39,960 nucleotides of DNA from Chryseobacterium sp. (GCA_018260475.1 JAGLBA010000017.1:1-39960); one strand, 5' to 3'; counted from the first letter of the stretch, positions 26,352 through 35,367 are shown. Translations and numbers: made by a program. Notes: a model not told the origin generated them from the letters alone.

Positions 26352-27680
26352 TTATTTGTTTTTTAGTTTCTCGAACTCCGCAATTACCTCGTGGTGGCTT
26401 ACCGTTTTGTCTTTATAATAGTTTACGAAGTATTGTTTTTCGTCCTCTGTGGCACCCAGTTGGTTCAGGATGTTGAGGAGGTGCATTTTCATGTGTCCTT
26501 TTTGGATTCCCGTGGTCACGAGGGAGCGAAGAGCCCCGAAATTTTGCGCCAAACCACTCACCGCCAAAATGCTCATCAATTCCTGAGCAGATGGCTTCCC
26601 CAGCAATGCCAAAGAAAACTTCACCAGCGGATGCAGGTTCGTGAGGCCGCCCACCACGCCGACTGAAATCGGTAAGTCAATCCAAAATCGAAAAATCCCG
26701 TTATCCGTGGTGCAGTGTGTAAGGCTGGAATATTTCCCGGATCGACTGGCGTAGGCATGAGCGCAAGATTCTGTCGCACGGAAATCGTTTCCAGTAGCGA
26801 TAACCACAGCATCTATGCCGTTCATAATGCCCTTATTGTGCGTGGTGGCGCGGTAAGGTTCTATTTCGGCGATGATAACCGCCTGCTTAAATTTCCATGC
26901 AAATTCCTCATTGGAAATCCCGGAATCGTCCTTCAAATCCTCGATTTTACAAGAAACTTCGGCACGCACGATGCAGTCCGGCGTGTAGTTGGAAAGGATA
27001 TTCATTACAATTTGTAGAGAATTCTTTTCCTCCGGAGAGAATTGTTCTGCATTTGCCACCTCTTCTTTCAGTGTTTTTCCAAACTGCTCCAAACAGGAAT
27101 TTATAAAATTCGCACCCATGGAATCTTTGGTGTCGAAACTGGCTTTTAACTGGAAATAATTGGGTAATTCCGCCGTTTTATCGATGAGTTTGATGTCCAA
27201 AATCCCACCGCCACGGTTGCGCATATTTTTCGTGATGTCCTCCGTAGCTGCAAAGAGTTTTTGTTTTAAATTAAAGTTGAAAAAATTCAGGAGCTTATGC
27301 GGTTCTACATTCAGGATGAAATGCGTGTGTCCTAATTTTTCTGTATTAATGATCGTTGTTTTGAAGCCACCCTTATCCAGCCAAAATTTTGCCGCCTTAC
27401 TTGCTGCCGCCACTACCGAACTCTCCTCTATCGCCATTGGCAATGCCAATAATTTATTGTTTATTAGGAAGTTAGGTGCAATTCCGTACGGCATATAGAA
27501 ATTGGAAACGGTGTTTTCCGAAAACTCGTCGTGCAGTTTTTGCAAAGCAGCGTCGTCATTCCAATATTGGTTCAGTATTTTTTTATAATGCGCATCGTTT
27601 TCAAGATATTGTGATACGATCCAGTCGATTTTCCCCTGTTTTGTGAGTTTAGAAAATCCTTCTACCGGTTTGTGATTCAT
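26352..27680 (-). CDS. Hydroxymethylglutaryl-CoA reductase (class II)
   Basis: 442 residues from the ATG at 27680; the frame continues 50 codons upstream without family likeness, so that start is rejected. It converts HMG-CoA and NAD(P)H to mevalonate and CoA, or the reverse. The catalytic set of class II enzymes is visible: Glu85/86 in LPMAIEESSVV, Lys283 in THNKGIMNGID, Asp299 in ATGNDFRATE, and His396 in GHMKMHLLN. Flavobacteria use this class of enzyme in the mevalonate route to isoprenoids, and a biosynthetic role is inferred for that reason. Two small membrane protein genes follow within a few nucleotides. Confidence 0.94.
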   Translation of the reverse strand: MNHKPVEGFSKLTKQGKIDWIVSQYLENDAHYKKILNQYWNDDAALQKLHDEFSENTVSNFYMPYGIAPNFLINNKLLALPMAIEESSVVAAASKAAKFWLDKGGFKTTIINTEKLGHTHFILNVEPHKLLNFFNFNLKQKLFAATEDITKNMRNRGGGILDIKLIDKTAELPNYFQLKASFDTKDSMGANFINSCLEQFGKTLKEEVANAEQFSPEEKNSLQIVMNILSNYTPDCIVRAEVSCKIEDLKDDSGISNEEFAWKFKQAVIIAEIEPYRATTHNKGIMNGIDAVVIATGNDFRATESCAHAYASRSGKYSSLTHCTTDNGIFRFWIDLPISVGVVGGLTNLHPLVKFSLALLGKPSAQELMSILAVSGLAQNFGALRSLVTTGIQKGHMKMHLLNILNQLGATEDEKQYFVNYYKDKTVSHHEVIAEFEKLKNK

Positions 27681-27698
27681 AATTGTAAAAATTAATTT

Positions 27699-27706
27699 CA
27701 AAGGTA
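27699..27706 (-). promoter_or_regulatory. -7 box of the HMG-CoA reductase promoter
   Basis: On the minus strand TACCTTTG matches TAnnTTTG exactly and lies 18 nt before the ATG at 27680. This supports the shorter start. Confidence 0.55.
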
Positions 27707-27890
27707 ATGAATTTGCGTGTTTTTTGAGGATCGGTATCGTCAATTTAGAATTTATTATGGGTATTTGTGTTAAAATATTAAAGCACAAAAGACATAAATG
27801 CAAACATGGAAAAAAAACGATGTTCCACATTATGCTTTCTATTTAATCAGTGACATTTATGTTAAAAAAATGACCGCGCTGCACAACGGC

Positions 27891-27981
27891 GAATCCTGCG
27901 CGGCCCGGCCTGAGCGGAGCTCGTTTTGTGAGGAGGAACGACGAACAAAACAGCGGGAGCGGAGGACGGAAATAGCCGCCC
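27891..27981. repeat. G+C-rich intergenic palindromic element, copy 2
   Basis: A G+C-rich island between the divergent HMG-CoA reductase and yceI genes. It starts GAATCCTGCGCGGCC and ends AGCGGAGGACGGAAATAG then CCGCCC, close to the ends of the element at 18807-18926. Its inner hairpin is different: GTTTTGT (27923-27929) pairs with ACAAAAC (27945-27951). Confidence 0.6.
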
Positions 27982-28061
27982 AAAAAAACAGGGTGAGATG
28001 AAAAATCCTGCTCGTGTTAGCTTCTTAACTTACATCAATGTGCTGTATTTTTATTTTTGCC

Positions 28062-28069
28062 TATATTTG
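28062..28069 (+). promoter_or_regulatory. -7 box of the cytoplasmic yceI gene
   Basis: TATATTTG matches TAnnTTTG and lies 27 nt before the ATG at 28097. A second match, TATTTTTG, lies at 28052-28059. Confidence 0.5.
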
Positions 28070-28096
28070 TATCACTAATTTAAAAAACCAAAAATT

Positions 28097-28606
28097 ATGG
28101 CAACACAATGGAACTTAGATCCTACGCACAGCGAGATCACTTTTAGAGTAAAACACATGATGATTTCTAATGTAAAGGGACAATTCAAGAATTTTACTGC
28201 GCAAGTAGAAATGGATGACGACGCGTTTAAAAACGCAAAAGTTTCGGCGCAAGTGGAAACAGCATCCGTGGATACTAATAATGCTGATCGTGATGTGCAC
28301 CTGAAAAGTGCGGAATTCTTCGATGTGGAAAAATATCCAGAAATTACGTTTGAATCTTCTTCCCTAAGCGACGATGTTACAGGAAACTTGACCATCAACG
28401 GGGTTACTAAACCAGTGAAGTTGAATGTGCATTTTGGCGGAATTAATGTGGATCCATGGGGAAATACTAAGGCAGGATTCACTTTCGAAGGGAATATAAA
28501 AAGAAGCGATTTCGGTCTTACTTGGAACACGGCTTTGGATACTGGAGGCGTTTTGGTTTCTGACGATGTAAAAATCGCTGGAGAGCTTCAATTCGTAAAG
28601 GCATAA
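28097..28606 (+). CDS. YceI family protein, cytoplasmic form
   Basis: 169 residues without a signal peptide. The lipocalin-like YceI barrel begins WNLDPTHSEITFRVKHMMIS and continues with FFDVEKYPEITFESSS and VKLNVHFGG. YceI proteins bind long-chain amphipathic lipids such as polyprenols. Most are periplasmic; this copy starts directly with the domain, so it appears to stay in the cytoplasm. A second YceI protein (37330) is a lipoprotein. Ends at a strong terminator. Confidence 0.93.
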   Translation: MATQWNLDPTHSEITFRVKHMMISNVKGQFKNFTAQVEMDDDAFKNAKVSAQVETASVDTNNADRDVHLKSAEFFDVEKYPEITFESSSLSDDVTGNLTINGVTKPVKLNVHFGGINVDPWGNTKAGFTFEGNIKRSDFGLTWNTALDTGGVLVSDDVKIAGELQFVKA

Positions 28607-28626
28607 TACTTTTCAATAATTGAGAT

Positions 28627-28658
28627 AAAATTCACCCGTTAACGGGTGAATTTTTTTT
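28627..28658 (+). terminator. Terminator of yceI
   Basis: A perfect 28-bp palindrome (28627-28654; each arm ends in GTT/AAC at the centre, with TTCACCC and GGGTGAA stems) is followed by Ts. Confidence 0.85.
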
Positions 28659-28793
28659 GTTTAATCGAGACCAATAGTCGCAAAAGTTACACACAAAAAG
28701 CACGAAGAGAAACAAACATCTACGATATTACGAAATGACGAACTGTCGGCTGCAGTTTGAGCATGAGGAGCGTGAAAATCGGAGGATAAAGTG

Positions 28794-28801
28794 TATTTTT
28801 G
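28794..28801 (+). promoter_or_regulatory. -7 box of the potassium channel gene
   Basis: TATTTTTG matches TAnnTTTG and ends 16 nt before the ATG at 28818. Confidence 0.5.
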
Positions 28802-28817
28802 TGGAAATTAAATCTTT

Positions 28818-29180
28818 ATGTTTCTTTTTCGCACGCTTCTGAGTTTTTTTAAGGACGAGATATACCGCGAGCTCCTCATTACCATTATCGTTATGATTCT
28901 TGTGGGTACTTTGGTATTCCACTATACGGAAGGCTGGAACTGGCTGGACAGTCTATATTTTTGTGTTTCCACAGTAACTACCACCGGTTACGGAGACCTT
29001 TACCCAAAATCTACCGAAGGCAAAATTTTCAACATTTTCTATTTGTTGATCAGCCTTGTATTGGTTTTGATGTTCGTCAATACTATGAACCAGCATTACA
29101 ACCAGCGGAAGTATAAAAAAGATAAAAAGGACCGCCACCACGAGGCGATGGTCGAAGTTCATAAAAAGGAAAATGAATAA
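28818..29180 (+). CDS. Two-helix potassium channel (Ion_trans_2 type)
   Basis: 120 residues. Helix 1 (about 19-36) and helix 2 (about 71-88) flank a pore loop with the potassium selectivity filter TTTGYGD (residues 54-60). The tail is highly charged (RKYKKDKKDRHHEA) and has no RCK regulatory domain. Four subunits should form a KcsA-like pore in the inner membrane. It stands alone between yceI and the convergent truncated acetyltransferase. Confidence 0.93.
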   Translation: MFLFRTLLSFFKDEIYRELLITIIVMILVGTLVFHYTEGWNWLDSLYFCVSTVTTTGYGDLYPKSTEGKIFNIFYLLISLVLVLMFVNTMNQHYNQRKYKKDKKDRHHEAMVEVHKKENE

Positions 29181-29233
29181 TTTTAACAATTTACAGCCTC
29201 ATAATCAGATGATTTTTTTCGTCCGTAAGTTTA

Positions 29234-29509
29234 TTACTTTTTCAAACGGAACTTACCCACCTTTCTGGCCTCCCATTTTTCCGTTATACCACCGGCAGTT
29301 ACTTCTAAATATCCTGCGACTTTTCCATTACCTTCAGCAAAATAAGATTCAGAATCAGGATTTTGCAAATCCTCACCCAGCTTTCCAATCGAGAATTTTT
29401 GAGCTAAATATTTCGCCATCGCTTCTGGGGAATTACCGAGGGAGAATGTTTCGGCAAAGGTTACTCGGCCGATTTTTTGCAAATCACATAAACCCATCCA
29501 CAAATCCAC
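29234..29509 (-). pseudogene. Truncated GNAT acetyltransferase downstream of hutH
   Basis: The frame starts with GTG at 29509 (or ATG at 29497), 4 nt after the hutH stop, and codes for 91 residues. IGRVTFAETFSLGNSPEAM, then AKYLAQKFSIGKLGEDL and ESYFAEGNGKVAGYLEV, match the first half of a GNAT N-acetyltransferase (strand 1 to strand 3). The second half, which holds the acetyl-CoA-binding loop (V-x-x-x-x-Q/R-x-x-G-x-G/A), is missing; after GYLEV an unrelated stretch ends at a stop, and no continuation appears in the other frames downstream. The initial residues are also shorter than usual. It is either a decayed gene or a short fragment read through from hutH. Confidence 0.6.
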
Positions 29510-29513
29510 TCGG

Positions 29514-31007
29514 TTAAACCGCTACATTGAATTTCCTTGCACGAATCATGTCTGCGATTTTCAACATATCCTCGCCGATCAATCGGTCGTTTTCTAATTT
29601 TGGAACTTCGGAACGGATGAGGTCAAAATTTTCCTCAATAATTTTTGAACATTTTGCCGGACGGCGGAATTCTAAACCTTGCGCCGCAAACATTAATTCA
29701 ATGGAAAGAATATTTACCAAATTATCCAAAACCTGGTTGAATTTTCTGCCCGAAATACTGCCCATGGACACATGGTCTTCCTGACCCAAACTCGTAGGTA
29801 CGGAATCCGCAGATGCTGGGAAACATAGCGTTTTGTTCTCCGTCACCAGCGCCGCTCCAGTATATTGAGGAATCATATAACCAGAATTTAAGCCTGAACT
29901 CTCCACTAAAAGTTTTGGCAAACCGTATTTTCCTTCCAGCAAAAGGTAACTTCTCCTATCGGAAATATTCCCAAGTTCCGCCGCCGCGAGTGTGGCATAA
30001 TCTAAAGGCATCGCCAAAAGTTGTCCATGGAAATTTCCGCCGGAGATGGATTCTTCCGCACTTAAAATAATCGGGTTATCGGTAACAGAATTAAGTTCAA
30101 TTTCAGTTAGTTGAAGAAGGTGTTCGAAGGCATTTCTACTTGCGCCATGCACCTGCGGAACACATCGCATGGAATACGGATCCTGCACGCGGTCGCAAAA
30201 CTCATGCGCCTCCATATTTTCGGAATTTTTCAAGAATCTAAGCATTCTTGCCGCTACTTTTTTGCTTCCTGCAAAAGGACGAATCTCGTGAAGCTCCTTT
30301 TTGAAAGGGCTTTTCGAGCCACGATACGCCTCCAAAGACATCGCAGCCGTCATATCAGCAAGATCGAGCAGATATTCCATTTTTTCTAAACCAAAAATGG
30401 CATGAGCAAGGATAAACTGCGTCCCATTTATCAGTCCAAGACCTTCTTTTGGACCTAATTTCAAAGGCTCCAAACCATGCTTTTTCAACACAGGAAGGGT
30501 TTCTACCACGGCACCATTTTCCCAAACTTTTCCAAGTCCCAAAAGCGGCAAAACCATGTGTGCAAGAGGAGCCAAATCGCCCGATGCACCCACAGAACCC
30601 TGCTCCGGAACTACGGGGATGATGTCTTTATCCAACATCAAAGCCAATCTTTCAATCACTTCCAAGGAAACGCCGGAAAATCCTTTTGACAACGCATGGA
30701 TCTTCGCGATAATCATCAGTTTGGTAAGTTTCTTATCTATCGGTTTGCCCACGCCCACAGCATGGGAAATAATAAGATTGTACTGCAGTTGTGCTGTTTC
30801 CTCATCGGAAATTTTCACATCGCAAAGCGGTCCGAAGCCCGTATTGATGCCGTAAACCGTGCGGTCAGACTCTACAATTTGGCGTACATTATTTTGAGAT
30901 TTTACGATTCGTGCTCTCGCTTCATCGTTCAGTGTTGCTTGGGAAGGATCATTGGCAATGGCCAAAATATCATGCAGATCTAAGGTATCTATACCGTAAA
31001 TGTTCAT
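29514..31007 (-). CDS. hutH: Histidine ammonia-lyase
   Basis: 497 residues, the normal length. It removes ammonia from L-histidine to give urocanate, the first step of histidine breakdown. The self-forming MIO cofactor arises from Ala141-Ser142-Gly143 in GSVGASGDLAPL; the catalytic tyrosine is Tyr52 in DRTVYGINTGFG. Other conserved parts are RVQDPYSMRCVPQVHG and NSVTDNPII. No other hut gene (hutU, hutI, hutG) is in the window, so the pathway is either split over the genome or the enzyme works alone. The truncated acetyltransferase gene follows after 4 nt. Confidence 0.96.
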   Translation of the reverse strand: MNIYGIDTLDLHDILAIANDPSQATLNDEARARIVKSQNNVRQIVESDRTVYGINTGFGPLCDVKISDEETAQLQYNLIISHAVGVGKPIDKKLTKLMIIAKIHALSKGFSGVSLEVIERLALMLDKDIIPVVPEQGSVGASGDLAPLAHMVLPLLGLGKVWENGAVVETLPVLKKHGLEPLKLGPKEGLGLINGTQFILAHAIFGLEKMEYLLDLADMTAAMSLEAYRGSKSPFKKELHEIRPFAGSKKVAARMLRFLKNSENMEAHEFCDRVQDPYSMRCVPQVHGASRNAFEHLLQLTEIELNSVTDNPIILSAEESISGGNFHGQLLAMPLDYATLAAAELGNISDRRSYLLLEGKYGLPKLLVESSGLNSGYMIPQYTGAALVTENKTLCFPASADSVPTSLGQEDHVSMGSISGRKFNQVLDNLVNILSIELMFAAQGLEFRRPAKCSKIIEENFDLIRSEVPKLENDRLIGEDMLKIADMIRARKFNVAV

Positions 31008-31129
31008 TTAAAATTATTTTGGCTAAAATTACATTTTTCTGCGCGATTAGGAAAGTTTTAGCCTAAACTAATTATGATTTGCCATTATTTAAAAAAATAT
31101 CATTTCTGGGAGATGAAAAATCAAATCCG

Positions 31130-31137
31130 TATTTTTG
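31130..31137 (+). promoter_or_regulatory. -7 box directly before uvrC
   Basis: TATTTTTG matches TAnnTTTG and ends 4 nt before the GTG start at 31142. Transcription should begin at about the start codon, so the mRNA would be leaderless. Confidence 0.55.
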
Positions 31138-31141
31138 CAGC

Positions 31142-32935
31142 GTGAATCCCAACCTCGAACTACAACTCAAAAGCCTTCCAAGCGAGCCCGGCGTGTACCG
31201 TTTTTACGATAAAAACGGGCAACTGCTGTATGTGGGCAAGGCGAAAAGCTTGAAAAACCGCGTACTGAGTTACTTCAACAAAAACCTTTCCGGATACCGT
31301 ACGCGGATCATGGTATCGAAAATTCACCGTTTGGAAACCACCATTGTCCCTAGCGAATACGATGCGCTTTTGTTGGAAAATAATTTGATCAAGGAGCATC
31401 AGCCGTTTTATAATGTGATGCTGAAGGATGACAAAACCTACCCTTGGATTTGCATTAAAAATGAAGATTTCCCCCGAATTTTCCTCACGCGGACGATGAT
31501 TAAAGACGGTTCCGAGTACTACGGCCCTTATGCCAAAGTGCGCCCGGCGAAGATTCTTTTGGACACCATAAAACACATTTACAAAATCCGGACTTGCAGC
31601 CTAAACCTCAGCCCCAACAAAATTGCTGAGGGAAAATACCGTGTTTGTCTGGAATACCACATCAAAAACTGCGAAGGCCCTTGCGAAATGCTGGAATCTA
31701 TGGAGGATTATGATGCTAAAATAGACGCGATCCGAGGGATTGTAAAAGGAGATTACCGTTTGGCAAAGGATTATTTAATCAACCAAATGAACCGTTTTGC
31801 GTCAAATTTGCAGTTTGAAAGCGCACAAACCATCAAGGAGCGCATCGAAATGCTGGAAAAATACCAAAGCAAACACACCGTGATGAACCCACACATAGAT
31901 GATGTGGATGTGTTCGGGATGACGAGCGACGAAACGGCCGCCTATGTGAATTATTTTAAAATCCGAAACGGAAACATTATCCAAAGTTTTACCACAGAAA
32001 TCAAAAAAATATTGGAGGAAACCGATGAGGATATTTTGGAAGAAGCATTGATAGAAATTCGACAAAAATTTAACTCTGATTCCAAAGAGATTTTGCTTCC
32101 GTTCCACCTGACTGTGGAAATTCCAAACGCTAAAATATTCGTCCCGAAAATGGGCGACAAAAAACGCATCGTAGAACTATCCGAAAAAAACGCTAAGGAA
32201 TACCGTCTGGAAAAAATGAAACAGATGCAAATCGTGGATCCTGACCGGCACGCCAACCGCATCATGGCGGAAATGAAAAAACTCCTGCGTATGCCCGAAG
32301 AACCCCGCCACATTGAAGGATTCGACAACTCCAACATTCAGGGTACAAATCCCGTTTCTGCATGCGTAGTCTTCAAAGATGGCAAACCGAGCAAGGCCGA
32401 TTACCGGATTTTCCACCCAAAAACCGTGGTGGGCGCCAACGATTTCGCAACGATGGAAGAAGTAATCTACCGCCGATACAAAAGAATGCTGGACGAAAAC
32501 GAGTCTTTGCCGCAACTCATCGTGATTGATGGGGGGAAAGGCCAACTTTCTTCGGCGGTGAAAAGCCTGAAACTTCTCGGACTTTACGGGAAAATCACGA
32601 TTATCGGAATCGCAAAAAGATTGGAAGAGATTTTCTTTCCGGAAGACCCGATTCCGCTCTACCTCGACAAAAAATCTGAAACACTGAAAATCCTGCAACG
32701 CGTGCGCGACGAAGCCCACCGATTTGGCGTAAAACACCACCGCACACGGCGAAAAAACACGACCATTACCTCCGAACTGGAAACAATTCCGGGTGTAGGA
32801 GGAAAATCGATTGACCTATTATTTGAAAAACTGAAATCCGTAAAGCGCATCAAAGAAGCGCCATTGGAAACCTTGGAGGAAATCCTCGGAAAAAGCCGCG
32901 GAAAAGTTGTTTGGGATTTCTTTAATGAAAAATAA
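31142..32935 (+). CDS. uvrC: Excinuclease ABC subunit C
   Basis: 597 residues from the GTG at 31142. UvrC makes both incisions beside a DNA lesion in nucleotide excision repair with UvrA and UvrB. The GIY-YIG nuclease (3' cut) is at about residues 13-95 (PGVYRFYDKNGQLLYVGKAK). The UVR motif that binds UvrB is near residue 215 (LQFESAQTIKERIEML), the RNase H-like nuclease (5' cut) includes FDNSNIQGTNPVSA and LIVIDGGKGQLSSA, and the helix-hairpin-helix pair is at the end (TIPGVGGKSIDLLFEKLK). An ATG 21 codons upstream (31079) adds residues that do not fit the family and lies before the -7 box; NPNLELQLKSLP fits the usual UvrC start. Confidence 0.95.
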   Translation: MNPNLELQLKSLPSEPGVYRFYDKNGQLLYVGKAKSLKNRVLSYFNKNLSGYRTRIMVSKIHRLETTIVPSEYDALLLENNLIKEHQPFYNVMLKDDKTYPWICIKNEDFPRIFLTRTMIKDGSEYYGPYAKVRPAKILLDTIKHIYKIRTCSLNLSPNKIAEGKYRVCLEYHIKNCEGPCEMLESMEDYDAKIDAIRGIVKGDYRLAKDYLINQMNRFASNLQFESAQTIKERIEMLEKYQSKHTVMNPHIDDVDVFGMTSDETAAYVNYFKIRNGNIIQSFTTEIKKILEETDEDILEEALIEIRQKFNSDSKEILLPFHLTVEIPNAKIFVPKMGDKKRIVELSEKNAKEYRLEKMKQMQIVDPDRHANRIMAEMKKLLRMPEEPRHIEGFDNSNIQGTNPVSACVVFKDGKPSKADYRIFHPKTVVGANDFATMEEVIYRRYKRMLDENESLPQLIVIDGGKGQLSSAVKSLKLLGLYGKITIIGIAKRLEEIFFPEDPIPLYLDKKSETLKILQRVRDEAHRFGVKHHRTRRKNTTITSELETIPGVGGKSIDLLFEKLKSVKRIKEAPLETLEEILGKSRGKVVWDFFNEK

Positions 32936-32983
32936 TTAGACCGAAATTTCTCTTTGAAAATCTCCAAAGGTCCCGTTTCACTA

Positions 32984-33709
32984 TCATTTTTTTGAGAACA
33001 CTTCTTTGCTGAAATTGCCGTCGGAATTTGAAGTTTCAATGATGATGGTTTGTCCATCCATATACCCCAATGCATGCGCGCCGTTGGCCATTTTCACATG
33101 GTACACCTCTTTTTTATCCGACTCCCGAAAAATGGCGTATGCGGTGGTATTTTTTACATCAAAAAGCATAAACTGGCCTGCCGAAATCGCAACATGGCGC
33201 ACTTCTAAATCACCATTTTTGTATAGTGAATTAGTGGTAAGGGCGTCCTGCGGTTTAGCAGATTCCGAAGTTTTTTTAGGTTGAATTAAAGATGCTTGGG
33301 GTTTCGCACTTTGGATTTGTGCCAGAGCATTGGAGAGCGCATCGGGATAGCCCGTATCGAAACTTTTATCGTTGGAAACACCTGTGTATGTGGCCAATAC
33401 CTTATCATGACAATCCTTCAAAGCCACCGAAACTTTATTTTTAAACAAACTACTGCTGTTGATAAGGTCTGCCGTCATCCTGCTGCACGGGTTTTGCACC
33501 GCCTCTGCCGGCCACGCAGATTCATCCGAAGTAAGCACGGTGTAAGACTTATTTTTTAAGTCCTTGGAAAGTTTTGCGGAAAGGCCATATTCATTGTCAT
33601 TAAAATTACTGAGTTTGGTAGGAATCAGGATATAAGGATAGTCCGATACGCTTTGTGCCATGGCAAAAGGCGAAAAACAGAACATAATCAGTTTCAAAAC
33701 AGTTTTCAT
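32984..33709 (-). CDS. Secreted protein of unknown function
   Basis: 241 residues from the ATG at 33709, which gives a signal peptide (MKTVLKLIMFCFSPFAMA, cleaved before QSVSD). The mature part has a first domain (YPYILIPTKLSNFNDNEYG and NKVSVALKDCHDKVLATYTG), a Lys/Ser/Thr/Pro linker near residue 145, and a C-terminal beta-rich domain (GDLEVRHVAISAGQFMLFD, then ADSDKK-type loops and YHVKMANGAHALGYMDGQT). I do not recognise the family. The first domain may be a small ligand-binding or protein-interaction fold. There is no close partner gene; it converges with uvrC. Confidence 0.8.
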   Translation of the reverse strand: MKTVLKLIMFCFSPFAMAQSVSDYPYILIPTKLSNFNDNEYGLSAKLSKDLKNKSYTVLTSDESAWPAEAVQNPCSRMTADLINSSSLFKNKVSVALKDCHDKVLATYTGVSNDKSFDTGYPDALSNALAQIQSAKPQASLIQPKKTSESAKPQDALTTNSLYKNGDLEVRHVAISAGQFMLFDVKNTTAYAIFRESDKKEVYHVKMANGAHALGYMDGQTIIIETSNSDGNFSKEVFSKK

Positions 33710-33760
33710 AGGGTTTATTTTTATCAAATTTAGAATAAAATCGGTTATAAATTCCTTTTA

Positions 33761-33792
33761 AATAAAAAAATCCCGACTAATTACCGGGATTT
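33761..33792 (-). terminator. Terminator of the ferredoxin operon
   Basis: AAATCCCG (33768-33775) pairs with CGGGATTT (33785-33792), 10 nt past the ferredoxin stop, with a T-rich run following on the minus strand. Confidence 0.85.
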
Positions 33793-33802
33793 TGTCTTTT
33801 TG

Positions 33803-34135
33803 TTAAGGATAAGGAGCGAGTTGCACCGCCAGCCCATTGATTTCTTCCGTAATCGGTATTTGGCAGCCCAGGCGGCTATTACTTTCCACATGGAAAGCTT
33901 CGCCGAGCATGGCATCTTCTTCCGCTTCCATCGGTTTTAGTTTTTCCGCACCAGAAATGATGTAAACTTGGCACGATGCGCACATGGCCATACCGCCGCA
34001 AACGCCGATAGTGCCTTCCTCCGCGAGTTCGTAGGAGCGTATGACCTCCATCAGGTTCATGCTCATATCCGTAGGTGCTACCACTTGGTGAGCTTCGCCG
34101 TTTCGGTCGATGATTTTTATACTGATATCATTCAT
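33803..34135 (-). CDS. [2Fe-2S] ferredoxin
   Basis: 110 residues from the ATG at 34135; the longer frame overlaps the reductase gene and lacks family likeness. Four cysteines (Cys46, Cys52, Cys55, Cys91) in the pattern CGGMAMCASC ... LGC bind one [2Fe-2S] cluster, as in adrenodoxin-type ferredoxins that serve in electron transfer and iron-sulfur assembly. The ferredoxin-NADP reductase gene lies 10 nt upstream on the same strand, so the pair should form a small electron chain: NADPH to FAD to ferredoxin. Confidence 0.94.
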   Translation of the reverse strand: MNDISIKIIDRNGEAHQVVAPTDMSMNLMEVIRSYELAEEGTIGVCGGMAMCASCQVYIISGAEKLKPMEAEEDAMLGEAFHVESNSRLGCQIPITEEINGLAVQLAPYP

Positions 34136-34145
34136 TATCAAATGT

Positions 34146-35198
34146 TTAGTGTATTTTTTTAACCACTGCTTTTTCGGCCTCTTTTCGAGTTCCATCAAAG
34201 CCATCTACACCACTCACGGTTGTATATTTTAGGACATACTTTTTACCCGGATTCAGGCGGTTGTAAATGCTTTGGCACATCAAAGTCGCCTCATGGAAAC
34301 CGCAAAGAATCAGTTTTAGTTTACCCGGATAGGTATTGACATCACCAATGGCATATACACCATCGATATTTGTTTGATAATCCAATGCATTATTGACCAC
34401 GATTGCATTTTTCTCAATATTCAGGCCCCAGTTAGCAATTTCTCCCAGTTTCGGGGTAAGCCCGAATAGCGGAATAAAATAATCGGTTTCTATTTCCACC
34501 TGCTCGCCCTCCTTTTGGACGGTTACGCCCTGGATGTGGCCGTCGCCTTTCAAGGCAACCACCTCTCCTGGAGTAATCAGGTTTACTTTGCCTTGGTTTT
34601 TCAGTTCCTGCACCTTCTCCACGGAATCCAGAGCCCCACGGAACTCATTTCGGCGATGGATCAGCGTAACTTCGCTCGCTACATCAGATAAGAAAATAGT
34701 CCAGTCCAAAGCGGAATCTCCACCTCCGGCAATCAATATTTTTTTGTCTCTAAAAAGTTCCGGATCTTTCACAAAATACTCCACGCCTTTATCCTCATAA
34801 GACGAAATATTTTCCAATTCCGGCTTCCTCGGTTCAAAAGTTCCCAATCCACCGGCGATAGCCACGGCTTTGGCGCGGTGTAATGTGCCTTTATTGGTCA
34901 CCACTTCAAACCACACATCATCTATTTTATTTAATGAAACAGCGGTTTCACCCAAAGTAAACCCGGGTTGAAACTGCTTGATTTGTTCCATTAAATTATC
35001 TACCAACTCGCCTGCGTTTACCGATGGATAACCGGGTATATCGAAAATTGGCTTCTTGGGGTAAAGTTCTGCCAGTTGCCCGCCCGGTTGCGGAAGCGCA
35101 TCGATGATGTGGCATTTTAGTTTGAGCAATCCGGCTTCGAACACGGTAAAAAGTCCCGTAGGACCGGCGCCGATGATGAGTATATCTGTGGTAATCAT
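34146..35198 (-). CDS. Ferredoxin-NADP reductase (thioredoxin-reductase-like type)
   Basis: 350 residues. The FAD-binding motif is at the start (DILIIGAGPTGLFTVFEAG), a second nucleotide-binding motif reads KKILIAGGGDSALDWTIFL, and the C-terminus has GVYAIGDVNTYPGK. It resembles thioredoxin reductase but has no CxxC active site, so it belongs to the YumC-type ferredoxin-NADP+ reductases. The ferredoxin gene directly downstream (10 nt) supports that partner. Confidence 0.93.
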   Translation of the reverse strand: MITTDILIIGAGPTGLFTVFEAGLLKLKCHIIDALPQPGGQLAELYPKKPIFDIPGYPSVNAGELVDNLMEQIKQFQPGFTLGETAVSLNKIDDVWFEVVTNKGTLHRAKAVAIAGGLGTFEPRKPELENISSYEDKGVEYFVKDPELFRDKKILIAGGGDSALDWTIFLSDVASEVTLIHRRNEFRGALDSVEKVQELKNQGKVNLITPGEVVALKGDGHIQGVTVQKEGEQVEIETDYFIPLFGLTPKLGEIANWGLNIEKNAIVVNNALDYQTNIDGVYAIGDVNTYPGKLKLILCGFHEATLMCQSIYNRLNPGKKYVLKYTTVSGVDGFDGTRKEAEKAVVKKIH

Positions 35199-35367
35199 AG
35201 AATTTTTTTAAAAATATAGTGACAAATTTACAAAAATTAAATCACGGCTGTTTATGATATAATGCAGATGCTTATATTTTAAATTTTAACATTAAGAAAT
35301 AAAAACACTCTAAATGCCGTTGAATGATTGTTTAATCTATGGCAAAATTTTTGTTGAAAAAGAGTTT

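Noticed and set aside
27798-28001. Plus-strand open frame of 67 codons
   Set aside because: It runs through the second G+C-rich element and has no protein-like pattern; the open frame follows from high G+C.
31079-31141. uvrC start at the upstream ATG
   Set aside because: The ATG lies before the -7 box, and the 21 extra residues do not fit the UvrC family start; the GTG at 31142 fits both.
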